The translations under genes and the position numbers were made by a program. This document shows, in pieces, positions 10,015 to 21,300 of a stretch of 64,000 nt of DNA. This stretch comes from Selaginella moellendorffii (lineage: Eukaryota > Streptophyta > Lycopodiopsida > Selaginellales > Selaginellaceae): contig NW_003314289.1 of the NCBI RefSeq assembly GCF_000143415.4, positions 772,630 to 836,629 on the forward strand. The letters are read 5' to 3'. The notes under the pieces were generated by a model. The model saw only the letters and a list, made by a program, of their open reading frames with translations, did not search any database and had not been told where the DNA came from. How positions within the stretch are numbered: the stretch's first letter is position 1; the number at the start of each line of letters is the position of its first letter.

Positions 10015-11509
10015 TGACTGCAAATTTGATGAGACCGCTTTTGTAGCCTTGTATCATATAAGCCATTGCAAAGGCTCCTCGGATTGTTGTCCAGCCTGAA
10101 AGCTTTTGTTAGACATGAAAGCTTGGAAACGAGAAGTTTACTCAACCTGATCTTAGAAGGCCGAAAAGCGCTTTCGGGTTGAGTGCTGAAGCGATCACTG
10201 CCGGCCAGAATGGACTCACATACACGGACCAATCCTCGGCTCTAACATCCTGTGAAAACCGTCAGTCTTTGGTGCTTACACCACAGTCCAAGGAGCAATA
10301 AATTCACCTCCAGCTGCAGTTCTTTTGCAAGCTCCACATAGTCGAAAGCCGAGCACCACGCTGGTAAGTAGTACGCGCTGCAAATCTTGTCCAAGAGCTC
10401 CTGAGCGTGTTATAACGGGATGAAACAAAAAGAACATACAGAACGACACAAGAACCTGCTCTTCTTTTCGGAGGGACGACTCTTCGGGAGAAAGATCTCT
10501 GTGGCACCATGTAACAATTAGCAGACGACCACCAGGAGCAGCCACTCTCACCAATTCTTGCATGAACTAAGAAACGCTACTGTTAGCATCTGAGGAGCTT
10601 CCAGTACCAAATGGAGCTTACTTTCCGCTTGTCTGGCATATGCTCCCCGCTCTCCATCGACCACACGAGATCAAATTCGTTGTCTGGAAACGGCTGGATC
10701 AAAGCATCCGCGACTTGAAACGACACCTGAAATCCAGAGAAGAAAACACTCAAGTCAGTTCACTACATTTCATACAAGCCAACAAAACCTTTTCCCCAAG
10801 TCCTGCTTCGGCTGTGATATCGTTTGCTCTTTGAGCTTGCACGGGACTAAGCGTGATCCCTCTGACCATTGCCGAATACTTCCTGGACAAATGTCGAGCA
10901 CTGCCTCCAATCCCACAACCAACGTCCACAATTTTCTTCGGTTTCTCTTCGTCAGCTACCAAGAAATAGGAAAAAACAAAAGCAAAATACTCAAAAGAAA
11001 GAAAAAATAAGACTCGGGCGATCAAGATCCAGGAACAAACATAACATCCAGCAACGAACATAACAAGTTAAAATCACATAACCACAGGTAGTCCAAGAAA
11101 AAAAACAAAAACATAGAACACACACACACACAAATGCTCAAGCGTGAAAGCTCTTACCTGGAATGCCGGCCCACGCCAAGGCCTCCTGGATCATTCTAAC
11201 CTGTGCCGCCCTGTGATCGCCTTTGAGCGGCTTCCCGGGATCGTAGAATCCGTGGTGCATATGCTCGCCCCACACATCCTCCCACACACTAGACGAGGAA
11301 TCGTAGAACCTGGCAATGCCTCGATTGAGCTCCTCCGACACTGGCGGCCCCTTGCTCGCGACCGCCGCCATTGCCGCTCCCGTGGAGTCGGATCCAGAGG
11401 CCGAAATCTTGTGCTGCGACAGCGGCATCGATCGAAATCCCCACAGCCATGGCGTCGGCCGGCTAGAGCAGGAATGCGCGGTCGCGGCCCCAGGGCAAGA
11501 GGAAGCCAT
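9986..11509 (-). CDS. VTE4: Gamma-tocopherol C-methyltransferase (VTE4-type)
   Basis: SAM-dependent methyltransferase that converts gamma- to alpha-tocopherol (and delta- to beta-) in plastids, the last step of vitamin E synthesis. Seven exons resolve exactly: 11509-11158, 10955-10789, 10726-10622, 10566-10456, 10400-10308, 10249-10147 and 10095-9986, giving 346 residues in frame. Residues 1-50 are Ser/Ala-rich, as in a plastid transit peptide. Then come WEDVWGEHMHHGFYDP, SAM motif I IVDVGCGIGGSARHLS, the family signature GITLSPVQAQRAN, VWSMESGEHMPDK and VRVAAPGGRLLIVTWCHRDL. The end GYKSGLIKFAVITGRKPVAR is typical of the family. The stop lies inside the convergent PPR-1 coding region. A 2-methyl-6-phytylbenzoquinol methyltransferase role is unlikely because the motif set is the VTE4 one. 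Confidence 0.93.
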
Positions 11510-11599
11510 AGCTGTGACGTCCCCCCAAAATCACTTATAAAGAGAGGATAAAAGTTAACCCGTGAGCAAAGATCCATGGTCACGAGAAACCCGGAAGCC

Positions 11600-11700
11600 C
11601 TAGATGCGATAGAAGATTCTTCCAGTTTAAATTTTAGGGCTCGCTCAACTCTAGATGCGAGAGAAGATTCTTCCAGTTTGAATTTTAGGGCTTCTCACAG
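11600..11700. repeat. 51-bp tandem duplication between PPR-2 and VTE4
   Basis: Two copies of a roughly 51-bp unit lie head to tail (11600-11650 and 11651-11700), differing at only a few bases. Each starts CTAGATGCGA and contains TTTTAGGGCT. The second copy supplies the last codons and stop of PPR-2; the first lies about 90-140 bp upstream of the VTE4 ATG. Confidence 0.85.
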
Positions 11701-13463
11701 TAGACGTTCCTGAGCAAGACGTAGGTCGCGGCGCCCTTGCGGTCCAGATCGAGGGCGCACTGCGCGGCCCGAGCGGCCGCATCGACGTTCTTGTGGTTGT
11801 TGCAAGCGCCCATGAAGCAGATCCAGTCCTTGGCGATGGGCTCAAAGGGCATTTGGCGGATGAGATCCTCGGCGGGCCACAAATGCCCCGCGCGGCCCAG
11901 CGTGTCGATCACGCACCCGAATTGCTGCTTGGAGGCACTCAATCCGTGGTCGAAGATCATCGAGTAGAAGAAGGAGTGGGCGATCTTGACGTTGCCTTTG
12001 TGGATGCAGCTGAGGAGAACGCAGGTGAATGCGGCCTCGTCCGGAGAGAAGCCCTCGTTCCTCATCTGCCCAAACAGCTCCCACGCGAATCGGGGCAAGC
12101 CACAATTGGAGTACATTGCGAGCATCACGACCCACGACGCTACACTCTGTTCTGGGCTCGAATCAAAAAGAAATTTCGCTCGAAGAATCTGGCCGTTCTG
12201 AGCGAGCGCCGAGAGCATCGAGTTCCAGGACACAACGTCCCGTGACGGCATGGAGTAAAATATTCTCTTCGATTCTAAAAGATGCCCGTTTTGGGCATAT
12301 GCTGCGAGCCTAGCGGTCCACGAGATCTGGTTCTTCTCGGGCATCTTTTCAAATATTCCTTCCGCATCTATAAGCTTGTCACTAAGAGCGTACGCCGAAA
12401 GCATTGAGTTCCACGAGACACGATCGTGAAAGGGCATTGTGTCGAATATAAACTTAGATTCCTCCAGATAGCCGTTTTGGGCATATGATGCGAGCATCGC
12501 GTTCCAAGAGACAAGGTTGCGGCAGGGCATATCATCAAATATCTGTTTAGACTTGGAAAGATTATGGTTCTGAGAATATGCCGAGAGCATCGCGGTCCAA
12601 GATACCACGTCCCTCTCTGGCATCCGGTCAAAGAGAGCTTTAGATTCTTCCAGATGCCCTCGCTTGGCATGCGCTGTAAGCTTTGCATTCCAAGACACGA
12701 GATTCCTACACGGCATTTTTACAAACAATGATTTGACCTCGTTAAGATTCCCAGTTTGCGCAGCTGAAAAGAGAATTGTATTCCAGGAGATCAAATCCCT
12801 CTCAGGCATAGAATCAAATAGGATCTTCGTTTGATCCATTTGCCCCATTTGGGCGTGTGCTGCGATGATAGAATTCCACGAAGAAAGGCTTCGCTCGGGC
12901 ATGGTGTCGAATATTCGCCTTGCTTCGTTTAGATCCCCGTCTTGGGAGAAAGCCGTTAACATCACATTGAGAGAAAGAACGTTGTGCCCGGGCATGGAAT
13001 CGAACACGTGCCTAGCCTCTTCCAAATGCCGCGTTTGGGCAAATACGCAAAGCAAGGTGTTCCAAGTTATAAAATTTGGCTGGGGCATCTTCACGAACGT
13101 GGAGAGGGCATCCTGGAGATTCCCCGCCTTGGCTATAGCGGCGATCAGGGTGTTCCAGGAGACCTCGTTTCTCTCCGCCATGGCGTCGAAGATCGAGCGT
13201 GCGGCGGCTAGGTTGCCATTGTAGGCGTAGGCGGCGAGCATGAGATTCCAGGAGAAGATGTCCTTGGTGGGGATGGAATCGAAGACGGCGCGCGCGGATT
13301 CTGGATCGCCGCAGTTGCCATACATCTCGACGAGCAGGTTGGAGAGGTAGAGGCTGCGCTCCGGCGATTTGCGCTGGTGCTGGACGATGAGCGCATGGAT
13401 GTGCGGCGCGGCCGCGCTGCTGCGGCAGGATTTCGCGATCGAGCAGCATTCTTTGAGGTCCAT
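11685..13463 (-). CDS. Pentatricopeptide repeat protein, S-repeat rich, with truncated E region (PPR-2)
   Basis: Single-exon gene, 592 residues, start ATG at 13463. It contains about a dozen consecutive short motifs of roughly 31 residues with the core DVVSWNSMLSALAQNG, giving an unusually regular run of S-type repeats between an ordinary PPR N-terminus and a C-terminal L/S set. The end, WICFMGACNNHKNVDAAARA to YVLLRNVYCEKP, is the beginning of an E motif cut short; there is no E+ or DYW. Expected to be an organellar RNA-binding protein, but no target can be inferred. The stop codon falls in a tandemly duplicated 51-bp unit, so the duplication or a deletion may have removed the rest of the E domain. 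It is divergent from LKR/SDH, with 468 bp between start codons. Confidence 0.88.
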   Translation of the reverse strand: MDLKECCSIAKSCRSSAAAPHIHALIVQHQRKSPERSLYLSNLLVEMYGNCGDPESARAVFDSIPTKDIFSWNLMLAAYAYNGNLAAARSIFDAMAERNEVSWNTLIAAIAKAGNLQDALSTFVKMPQPNFITWNTLLCVFAQTRHLEEARHVFDSMPGHNVLSLNVMLTAFSQDGDLNEARRIFDTMPERSLSSWNSIIAAHAQMGQMDQTKILFDSMPERDLISWNTILFSAAQTGNLNEVKSLFVKMPCRNLVSWNAKLTAHAKRGHLEESKALFDRMPERDVVSWTAMLSAYSQNHNLSKSKQIFDDMPCRNLVSWNAMLASYAQNGYLEESKFIFDTMPFHDRVSWNSMLSAYALSDKLIDAEGIFEKMPEKNQISWTARLAAYAQNGHLLESKRIFYSMPSRDVVSWNSMLSALAQNGQILRAKFLFDSSPEQSVASWVVMLAMYSNCGLPRFAWELFGQMRNEGFSPDEAAFTCVLLSCIHKGNVKIAHSFFYSMIFDHGLSASKQQFGCVIDTLGRAGHLWPAEDLIRQMPFEPIAKDWICFMGACNNHKNVDAAARAAQCALDLDRKGAATYVLLRNVYCEKP

Positions 13464-13931
13464 GGGATTTCCATCAAGAAGGTCGGTCAGGGTTTTGGGG
13501 GCGCGCGTCTATCTTGATCAATGGGGCAGGCATCTAGATCGAATGCCGGCTTTCTCGATCGATCGGGTGAAATTTCACTACCAGGTGATGGATGAGTCGC
13601 AAGAACAGGTGTAGAGATCTTGGGATTGAGACGAGTCACTGGGGAATAAGAGATTACTTCGCGAGATGGGGCTTTGCGAGAATTTCCACTTCCAGGAGAG
13701 ATGATCCAGCCGAGAGAATCGTCCAGCATTTATGGAAGTTCTTCAATAGGGGACGTAACCACGAAAAGGACCGGGGAATATCCTTTTGGCGGATCAAAGT
13801 TACACATCACTAGGCATGTTTCACGACTCATCAGCACAGAGAGCGTGATCGAGATTTTAAAGACGCGACTGCCAAGCAGGGATTGAGCTGCCTCGTTGCC
13901 ACTACTAGGTGTTCTTCCGGGGTTGGCGATC

Positions 13932-16900
13932 ATGGCACTAGGGAACGGTGTTTTGGGTGTTCTCAAGGAAGAGAAGAATAAGTGGGAGAGGAGAGCTCCG
14001 CTCACGCCGACGCTCTGTGGAAGGCTGCTGCGAAGTGGAGCCGTGGAGAGAATCATCGTCCAGCCATGCAGCAAGCGGATTCACAGAGACTACGAGTATG
14101 AGGACGCTGGCTGCGAGGTCTCTGAGGACTTATCTCAATGTGGTCTTATTCTCGGGGTCAAGCAACCCAAGGTCTGTGTGTTGGATTCTTTCGTTTTTCA
14201 TTGTTGCTTGCTTTTCTCTGTCTTGCAGCTTGGGACTCTGCTGGAAGACAGGGCTTATGGATTTTTTTCTCACACCCACAAAGCACAGCCTCAAAACATG
14301 CCTCTACTGGACGAGGTGAGCGAGAAAACTAGCTTGGTTATTCAATCTGGCTATCCATTTCTCGTGGTCAGGTGCTTGGAAAGCGTGTTTTACTCTACGA
14401 TTATGAGCTTATTGTCGACGATCATGGTAAACGACTTGTTGCATTTGGGGAGTACGCTGGAAGAGCCGGAATGATTGATTTTTTTCGGGGTCTTGGTGAA
14501 AGTAAGCCGTTTGATTTTGTGCTGCTTACAGAAGATTGATGCTGGAATTTTGTAGGACTTTTGAGCCTCGGGTACTCAACGCCGTTTGTTTCGCTGGGGT
14601 CCTCGTATATGTACATGTCATTGAGTGCGGCTAAAGCTGCAGTGCTCATGGTCGGGGATGCCATTTCAAGCAGTGGTCTTCCGCAGGAATTGTGTCCGCT
14701 GGTGTTTGTATTTACCGGTTCTGGAAATGGTAAGACTTTTCTTTGTGTACATGTTAACAGATTTTTCGTTCTTTTTGCCAGTTTCACGAGGTGCTCAGGA
14801 GATTTTGAATCTTCTTCCGCATGAGTATGTGCACCCTTCTCAACTTAAGGTTTGGTGAACAGTTGTGTTAGGAAAAAAACTATTACCGCTCATCTGTGTG
14901 TCTGTGTCATAAGGATCTGTCAAACCGACGGATAAGCAACCGAAAAGTTTATGCTTCTGTAGTTACTGCGGAGCATATGGTGATACCGAACAACCCCGGG
15001 AAACAGTTTAACAAGGTCAGTTTTCAAGTGCGTATTCTGTTGCTAAATTTTAAGTTGCAGGCTGATTACTATGCACATCCCGAGGATTACCATTCAACAT
15101 TCCACGAGACAATAGCCTCATTTGCGTCTGTGATTGGTAATATTTTCTAGAAAAACCTAGAAACGTCAATTCTGGTACTTTTATCTTCATCATTTTGCAG
15201 TGAATTGTATGTACTGGGAGCATCGATATCCGCAGCTTCTTACCAACAATCAGTTGCAAGACATGTTTGATAAGCATGCTTCAAAATGTAGGCTATTGGG
15301 AGTCTGTGACATAACTTGCGACGTTGAAGGTTCAATCGAGTGCCTTAAATCAACGACGTGCATCGAGCAACCATATTTCAGGTACATGTTTTTAAAAAAA
15401 AAAAAAAATTGACGTGATTTACTTTCTCCTTGGATCGCAGATACAATCCTGTTACACGTTCGCATCACACGGACCTGGATGGTGAGGGATTACTATTCTT
15501 GGCTGTCGACATTCTTCCCACTGAATTTGCAAAAGAGGTACACAGGTCTTCACGTGTTTTTAGATTGTTATTATAATCATGCAACAGGCCACCGCGCATT
15601 TTGGGAATGTGTTGCAACCTTTTATCAGCACAATGGCACGGTGTAAGAATCCCATGGAGGCCGTATCGCCGCTGAGACGAGCATGCATTGCTCACAGTGG
15701 CCACCTTAGCCAATTGTTCGACTACATTCAGCGTATTAGAAATTCTGAAGCTCGGTAAGTTTTCTTACTTTTTTCTCAATGTCGCTGTTTCACTTTTAAG
15801 TGATCATGCAGGCTGATGAACGGCACAAGCACATTCACAACGAAGGTAAAAAGCATGACTTAAGAAAATCTAAACAGATGTTTTCTAAAACCAGGTGTCA
15901 CTTAGTGGTCATCTGTTTGACAAGTTTCTGATAAACGAAGCTTTGGACGTGATTGAAGCAGCTGGAGGCAAATTCCAAATTGCGACGTGCCAGATTGGTC
16001 AAACGTGTGATGCCATTTCTTATGCAGAGATTGAAGTACGTATGCTTTTTCTTCTGTGAATATACAAGATTTTTGCATTCCAGGTTGCAGCAGAATCAGA
16101 AGAGAACTTAAGCCGCATTGTGGACGCTTTATCTACGATGGCAACGCGTTCTACAGGAGAGAATCATTGTTCTGAAAAAGCTTCAGTTGTTTCAGAATAT
16201 AGGAACATTCTTATTCTCGGAGCCGGGAGAATGTGTGAGCCTACATTGATGTACCTCACTGAAAATGCGTTCGAGGACTACGCTGATACGTCAAAGCCGC
16301 CCAAGCAAGTTTTTGTTCACGTTGGATCGTTGTATCTTGAAGACGCATCCAAGGTATGCTTGTCAAGAAGGGAATATATCTTTCCAACTTCTTATTTTCT
16401 AATGTATCAGGTGGTTGAGGGTGTCGAAAACGCTCTAGCAATACAGATTGACGTAATGGATGAGCAACAGCTAGAGAGTCAAGTACAAAAGGTTTTTCCC
16501 GGTTTTCATCTTTTTACCTTCCAATGAAATAATCATATTGCTTTTCCTCCAGGTTGAAGTTGTGATCAGTTTACTGCCTCCAAGTTTCCACGAGAGAGTC
16601 GCGGTTGCCTGCATTGAAGTAAACTGTTCTTCTCTTTTCTTTTATCCATTTTCACTAATCTTTCTATTCTAGTTAAAAAAGCACCTGGTGACAGCAAGCT
16701 ATGTAAGCAAAGATATGGCTCTTCTTGATTCAAGAGCTCAAGCGGCAGGAGTGACATTACTTTGCGAGATGGGGTTGGATCCAGGAATCGGTTCGTATGA
16801 CGACTTGTGTCTTGTTTTCTAAATGCTTCTTTTGTTTGTCTAGACCACATGATGGCAATGAAAATGATAGATGCATCTCATGAAAGAGGAGGCAAAGTTC

Positions 16901-18215
16901 GCGTGTTTGAATCGTACTGTGGGGGGCTTCCATCACCTGAAGCTGCCAATAATCCTTTAGCATACAAGTTCAGGTACTTCAATGTGTCATCTTTTTTGTC
17001 TGCCTCACAAGGAGATATGTCTTGTAGCTGGAACCCGACCGGAGCTATCAAGGCAGGAAGGAATGCTGCTATCTACAAGCACGAAAACAAAATCATCAGA
17101 GTCCCCGGTGAGTTCCCTTTCTCCCGGCGCTTTTCTTTTGACGAGTAGCTTTTCTTTCAGGCGAACGTCTTTTCGGCGCTGCTGTTTCATTTAGAATTCC
17201 GCAGTACCCAGCTTATGCTCTGGAAGTGCTACCGAACAGGGACTCCTTAATGTATGGCGACTTGTATGGCATCACCCAGGAAGCTGCGACAATTTTCAGA
17301 GGGACTTTACGCTATGAAGGTGAACAGCGTTATTTCTATTTGAACATTTGTCACTTTCGGCCTTTGTAGGATTTGGTCAGATAATGGACACTTTGGGGAA
17401 GCTAGGATATTACAATTCTGACAATCATCCGCTCTTGGCTTCTTCAACGGAAACTACATATGCTGCAGTTCTCGAAGCATTGATTCTGCAACTGTCAACC
17501 AGTTACAATGGTTTATGTGCGGAGGAGCTTGCTCGTATCATCTCCTCGGACAACTTAGATGTGGCGAAGCGCGTGCTAAGCTGCATAAGGTTGCATATGC
17601 TACTCTATCTTAACAACATAATGTAAGTACTAATGCTGATATTTACAGGTTTCTGGGGTTGGACTCCCAAGAAATAGTTCCAAGGTCATGCAAATCAGCT
17701 TTCGAGGTTCTCTGCTCGCGAATGGAAGAAAAACTTGTCTTCCGTGCTAATGAACAGGTATTTGTATACCAGTTGTTGTTTTGGTTGAACCTTTGTTTTT
17801 AATCTTATGCAGGATCTAGTTCTTTTGCATCATGAACTGGAGGTAGTGTACGAAGACTCGAGATCAGCTGAAAGACACTCGGCAACTTTAGTTGCTGTTG
17901 GAGAGAGTTGTAATCAGCTTAAAAACGAGTCACGTAGGCCGCATTCTGCAATGGCTCGAACAGTTGGTCTCACGGTAGCCATAGGTGCCGAGGTAAAGTT
18001 GAGGCTAGCAACGTCTCTCTCTAACAGGCTCGCTTTGCAGCTTCTGTTTACTGGCAGACTGAAGTCCAGGGGAGTCATTCGTCCACTTCAACCAGAAGTC
18101 TATGTTCCAGGTATGTCTTACGATTTTGTCCAGACAAACTAGAGCCTAACACAAGGATGAAGGTTTGGAGATTCTAGGAAAGCTTGGTCTGGGAGTTGTA
18201 GAAAACGTCGTTTGA
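13932..18215 (+). CDS. LKR/SDH: Bifunctional lysine-ketoglutarate reductase/saccharopine dehydrogenase (LKR/SDH)
   Basis: Bifunctional enzyme that opens the saccharopine pathway of lysine breakdown: lysine plus 2-oxoglutarate to saccharopine, then to 2-aminoadipate semialdehyde plus glutamate. About 24 short exons with about 50-60 nt introns can be followed from MALGNGVLGVLKEEKNKWE to LGLGVVENVV and the stop at 18213-18215. The LKR half shows WERRAPLTPTLCGRLL, DRAYGFFSHTHKAQP, VFTGSGNVSRGAQEI and MYWEHRYPQLLT. The SDH half begins with the Rossmann motif NILILGAGRMCEP and shows VISLLPPSFHERVA, LLCEMGLDPGIDHM, SYCGGLPSPEAANNPLAYKF and SWNPTGAI. No stop or frameshift is seen in the joined exons. 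No plastid or mitochondrial leader is evident, in keeping with cytosolic plant LKR/SDH. Its end is 102 bp from the convergent GMC gene. Confidence 0.93.
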
Positions 18216-18317
18216 AACGAGCAGGTGGTATTATTTTAACTTCTCACGCTTTCTGATACGTATCTGATCCAGGAATCGCTGGGTGTTGGCAAAAACAATA
18301 GAGTGAGGTATGTGTGC

Positions 18318-20037
18318 CTATCTTGCTCTCTGTGTCAGGATTTTGACTCCCACATACCTGCATAGATACAGTATCTTATCTCACCATAAATCCAAAGCAT
18401 TCTCACCTTCCGAGCATCAAAATCGTAGCTTGCGGAATTGTTCCCGGCGAGTATTTGAACGTAGAGCCATCCACCACTCTGAGTCCTTTAATTCCCAGAA
18501 CTCTATAGTCCGAGTCCACAACCTGGTTAACTAAGCAGCCACCGTGGTAGTGCCATATGGTCGTCAAGCGTTCTCTGCAATAGTTGGCTATGGTGGTGTT
18601 TATGGTAGCGGCAAAAGCTGGATTTCTCCTGTTAGGTGCTCCAACAGTCCCTCCCGATGGTAGAGTCTGGTTATCATAGACAAAAGGCCTGAAAGAGTTT
18701 GCGAGTATTACCTCCTCGATCGTGTTCACCCCTGCAATGCAAGTTTGCAAGTCTCGAGGGTCTTGGAAGTAGTTGAAAGTTACTAACGGATTGTCTCGTA
18801 CGTTTTTGGATTGCAGAACGAGCGTCCCGGAAGACAAAGGCCCTGCGACTTTCTCAATTATGTTCCCGGCTCGAGCTCCTGGCACTCCCGTCACGGCAAC
18901 ACCGCAGGCAGCTTCGATAAAATTCCCGAACGGTGCAGTGATCCCCACGACTTGCGCGAGTGCCGACTCCACTGGCGAAGGTGAGACTATGTTTACGAGG
19001 GCTGCTGGATTGTCACTGACTTGCTTTCCAACTCCAGGCAAGTTGTAAACTACCTTGATCCCCATTGCCGTCACAGCTGGTTTGCTGGCCCAACTCCACT
19101 CAACAAAAGTAACTGTGGACTTCCTAGTGTACCTGCGCATAGAATCACTTCGCCCTGGAGATTTTTCAGCAAGGTGGTCCGTGTTCTCCCGAGAGGATCG
19201 CTGTACTTGACTCCATAACTTCGATCTCCTGCCAAGAGAAAATCCCCAGATCATCTTGCCAGAGGTACGTGTTTGAAACTTTACCACTGAAGAGAATGAG
19301 CTCGACTTGTGCATGCAGCAGGATGTCGAGGTTGCGCGGATTGGCATAAACGAGTAAATTTGAAGCCGGCCTCCGGGTTCCCTGGTCATCAAAGATCGTT
19401 CCTCCGGTCTGGGTCCCGACTTGGAAGTCGTAACTGGCACCGTTGTCAGGAGTGACTCCGGCCTTGATGAGTGATCTTCGAAAGGCAGCTTGATACGGCC
19501 CGAGACGAGGAACCGACGTTACAACTTGCTCGACCCATCGGAAAGAAGCGTTGGCCAAGCTTCCATCAAGGCCGAGATCGCTGATAACTTGGGGGCTGGC
19601 TCGGTTGTAGAAGCCGATGTTGATGGAAGTTCCACCGCCCAGGACTCGTGCTCGAGCGTTTGGAACGCCTTCGGTGGAGACGAATCCCTGGACAGGCGTG
19701 TCGCTGCCTTGGTTCAAGTAATTCACGATGAAGTTGTCCCGGAGGGTCACGTTTGGGTTCCCATAAGGCGAGCCTCCTCTCTCGAGCAAAAGGACTCTAA
19801 ATTTTTGGGAGAGCGTTGCTGCTAGCGGACACCCTGCGGTGCCACCTCCGACGACAATATAATCATAGAGCTGTGGATGGAATTTTGAATCTGTAGCTTC
19901 ATGCATGGGTGGAAGATTCTGTGCTGAAAATCCGAAAAAGAAAGCAAAATAAGAGTTAGTGAAACAAAAAGTTCTTTTCCCTTACTTTTGCATGCACTAA
20001 GAAGACAAGAAGCTAGGATCAAAGCCAGGAACGCCAT
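18318..20037 (-). CDS. GMC oxidoreductase, HOTHEAD/mandelonitrile lyase-like, with an apparent frameshift
   Basis: FAD enzyme of the glucose-methanol-choline family, close to plant HOTHEAD and (R)-mandelonitrile lyase-like proteins. Four exons: 20037-19986 (signal peptide MAFLALILASCLLSACK), 19923-19285, 19228-18407 and 18357-18318. Residues after the leader carry the FAD dinucleotide motif YDYIVVGGGTAGCPLAATLS and GMC signature 1 (ARARVLGGGTSINIGFY). The C-terminal active-site region TIWHYHGGC and VVDGSTFKYSPGTIPQAT is present, with Ile where relatives usually have Asn after PGT. In exon 3, right after signature 2 (AGTLGSPQLLLLSGVGPA), the frame runs into TGA, and the protein resumes in another frame at VTAMGIKVVYNLPGVG. 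One missing or extra base near 19070-19080 would explain this. It is either a young pseudogene or a sequence error. Confidence 0.8.
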
Positions 20038-20239
20038 TTGTTTCTTTTGTCTTTGTTTTTTCAGTGTTAGCATTGTATTTGATCTATCTCCTGTGCAAGT
20101 TGGCTACAACGTCAACAAAATGTTGGTAGAAATCCGATTATTTTATTGCTTTATTTGTCTTAACTTTTTCTTCATTTTTCCTCCTACTGGTTTAGTGTGT
20201 TCTGATCTCCATGGAAACAAATATCATTTAGCAAGACTG

Positions 20240-21300
20240 TGACTCAAGAATGAACTTGAAACACATTGTAAGAAAAACAATAAAAAACAAAAAGAAAAAC
20301 TTACAAATTTATAAATAAAATCCTCAAAATCTTGTTCCTTGCCTAAGTGTGTTGAAGGTATTTCACTAGAAGCTTAGTTTATCTCTCTTACTCTTGATTG
20401 GAGCATGAAAAATATACAATGAGAGAAATAGGATCCTAGGAAACTCACTTAGAACACCTTACATAACACACTTATAATATTTTTGCTATAAACATCCAAG
20501 CCATCATCTCCTCTTGTTTACTCTACTCAGATTCTATAGTTTTCATAGCAAAGGTAGCAGTAAGAAGATTTGCATGCTTCCATATCTACATATCTTAGTC
20601 AATTGGTAAATGGCCTAAGCCTGAGTCTAACTTGTGATTGATTCCTAAGCCTGAAAGTATTTCTAGATTAAATATAAAATTAAATAATAATATACTAATA
20701 ACTAAAGTAAATTAAAAACATTTAAACTAAAAGAAACAGTAATTTTAAATTGTTCTATGCTAAGTACATATATTATCATCCAAAGAATTAAAAAATTGAA
20801 TTTATAAAGTTATCTGAATAGTGTTTGAAATCAATTTTATTGACTCCATACTAAATCAAACTAGAAAATCATCATAGCACTCAAAACCAGCTCAAATTAC
20901 CACTCATCAATATATCTATGAATTATGATCAATCTCATGTCAATATCTATAATGAAATTACCCACACTACTAGTATCTTTATGTATCTTTATGGAACTAT
21001 ACTAGCTTCATCTAAATAGAATGCCAATCATAATTGTATAGAAAAAACCTAAATATATATATTAATATCATTCAAATTTCTTTATAATGTCAAATTTAAT
21101 ATTTATATTTTAAACTTAAAATTCTTTAAGTTAAAAATTACATGAACATTAGAGTAAACTTTATAGAGGGGCTAATATTAGCAGTGGTAGTTTTCTATCC
21201 TTTTTCTAGATAATGTGAAAGTGAATATTCTCCAAATTATTGTTTAACTCCACTTTATAATTGAAAAAATAAGCTATTTAATTAATTATAAAATATAAAG
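20240..21300. other. AT-rich intergenic stretch
   Basis: About 1 kb of AT-rich DNA upstream of the GMC gene with no supported gene and no recognisable element. Confidence 0.5.
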
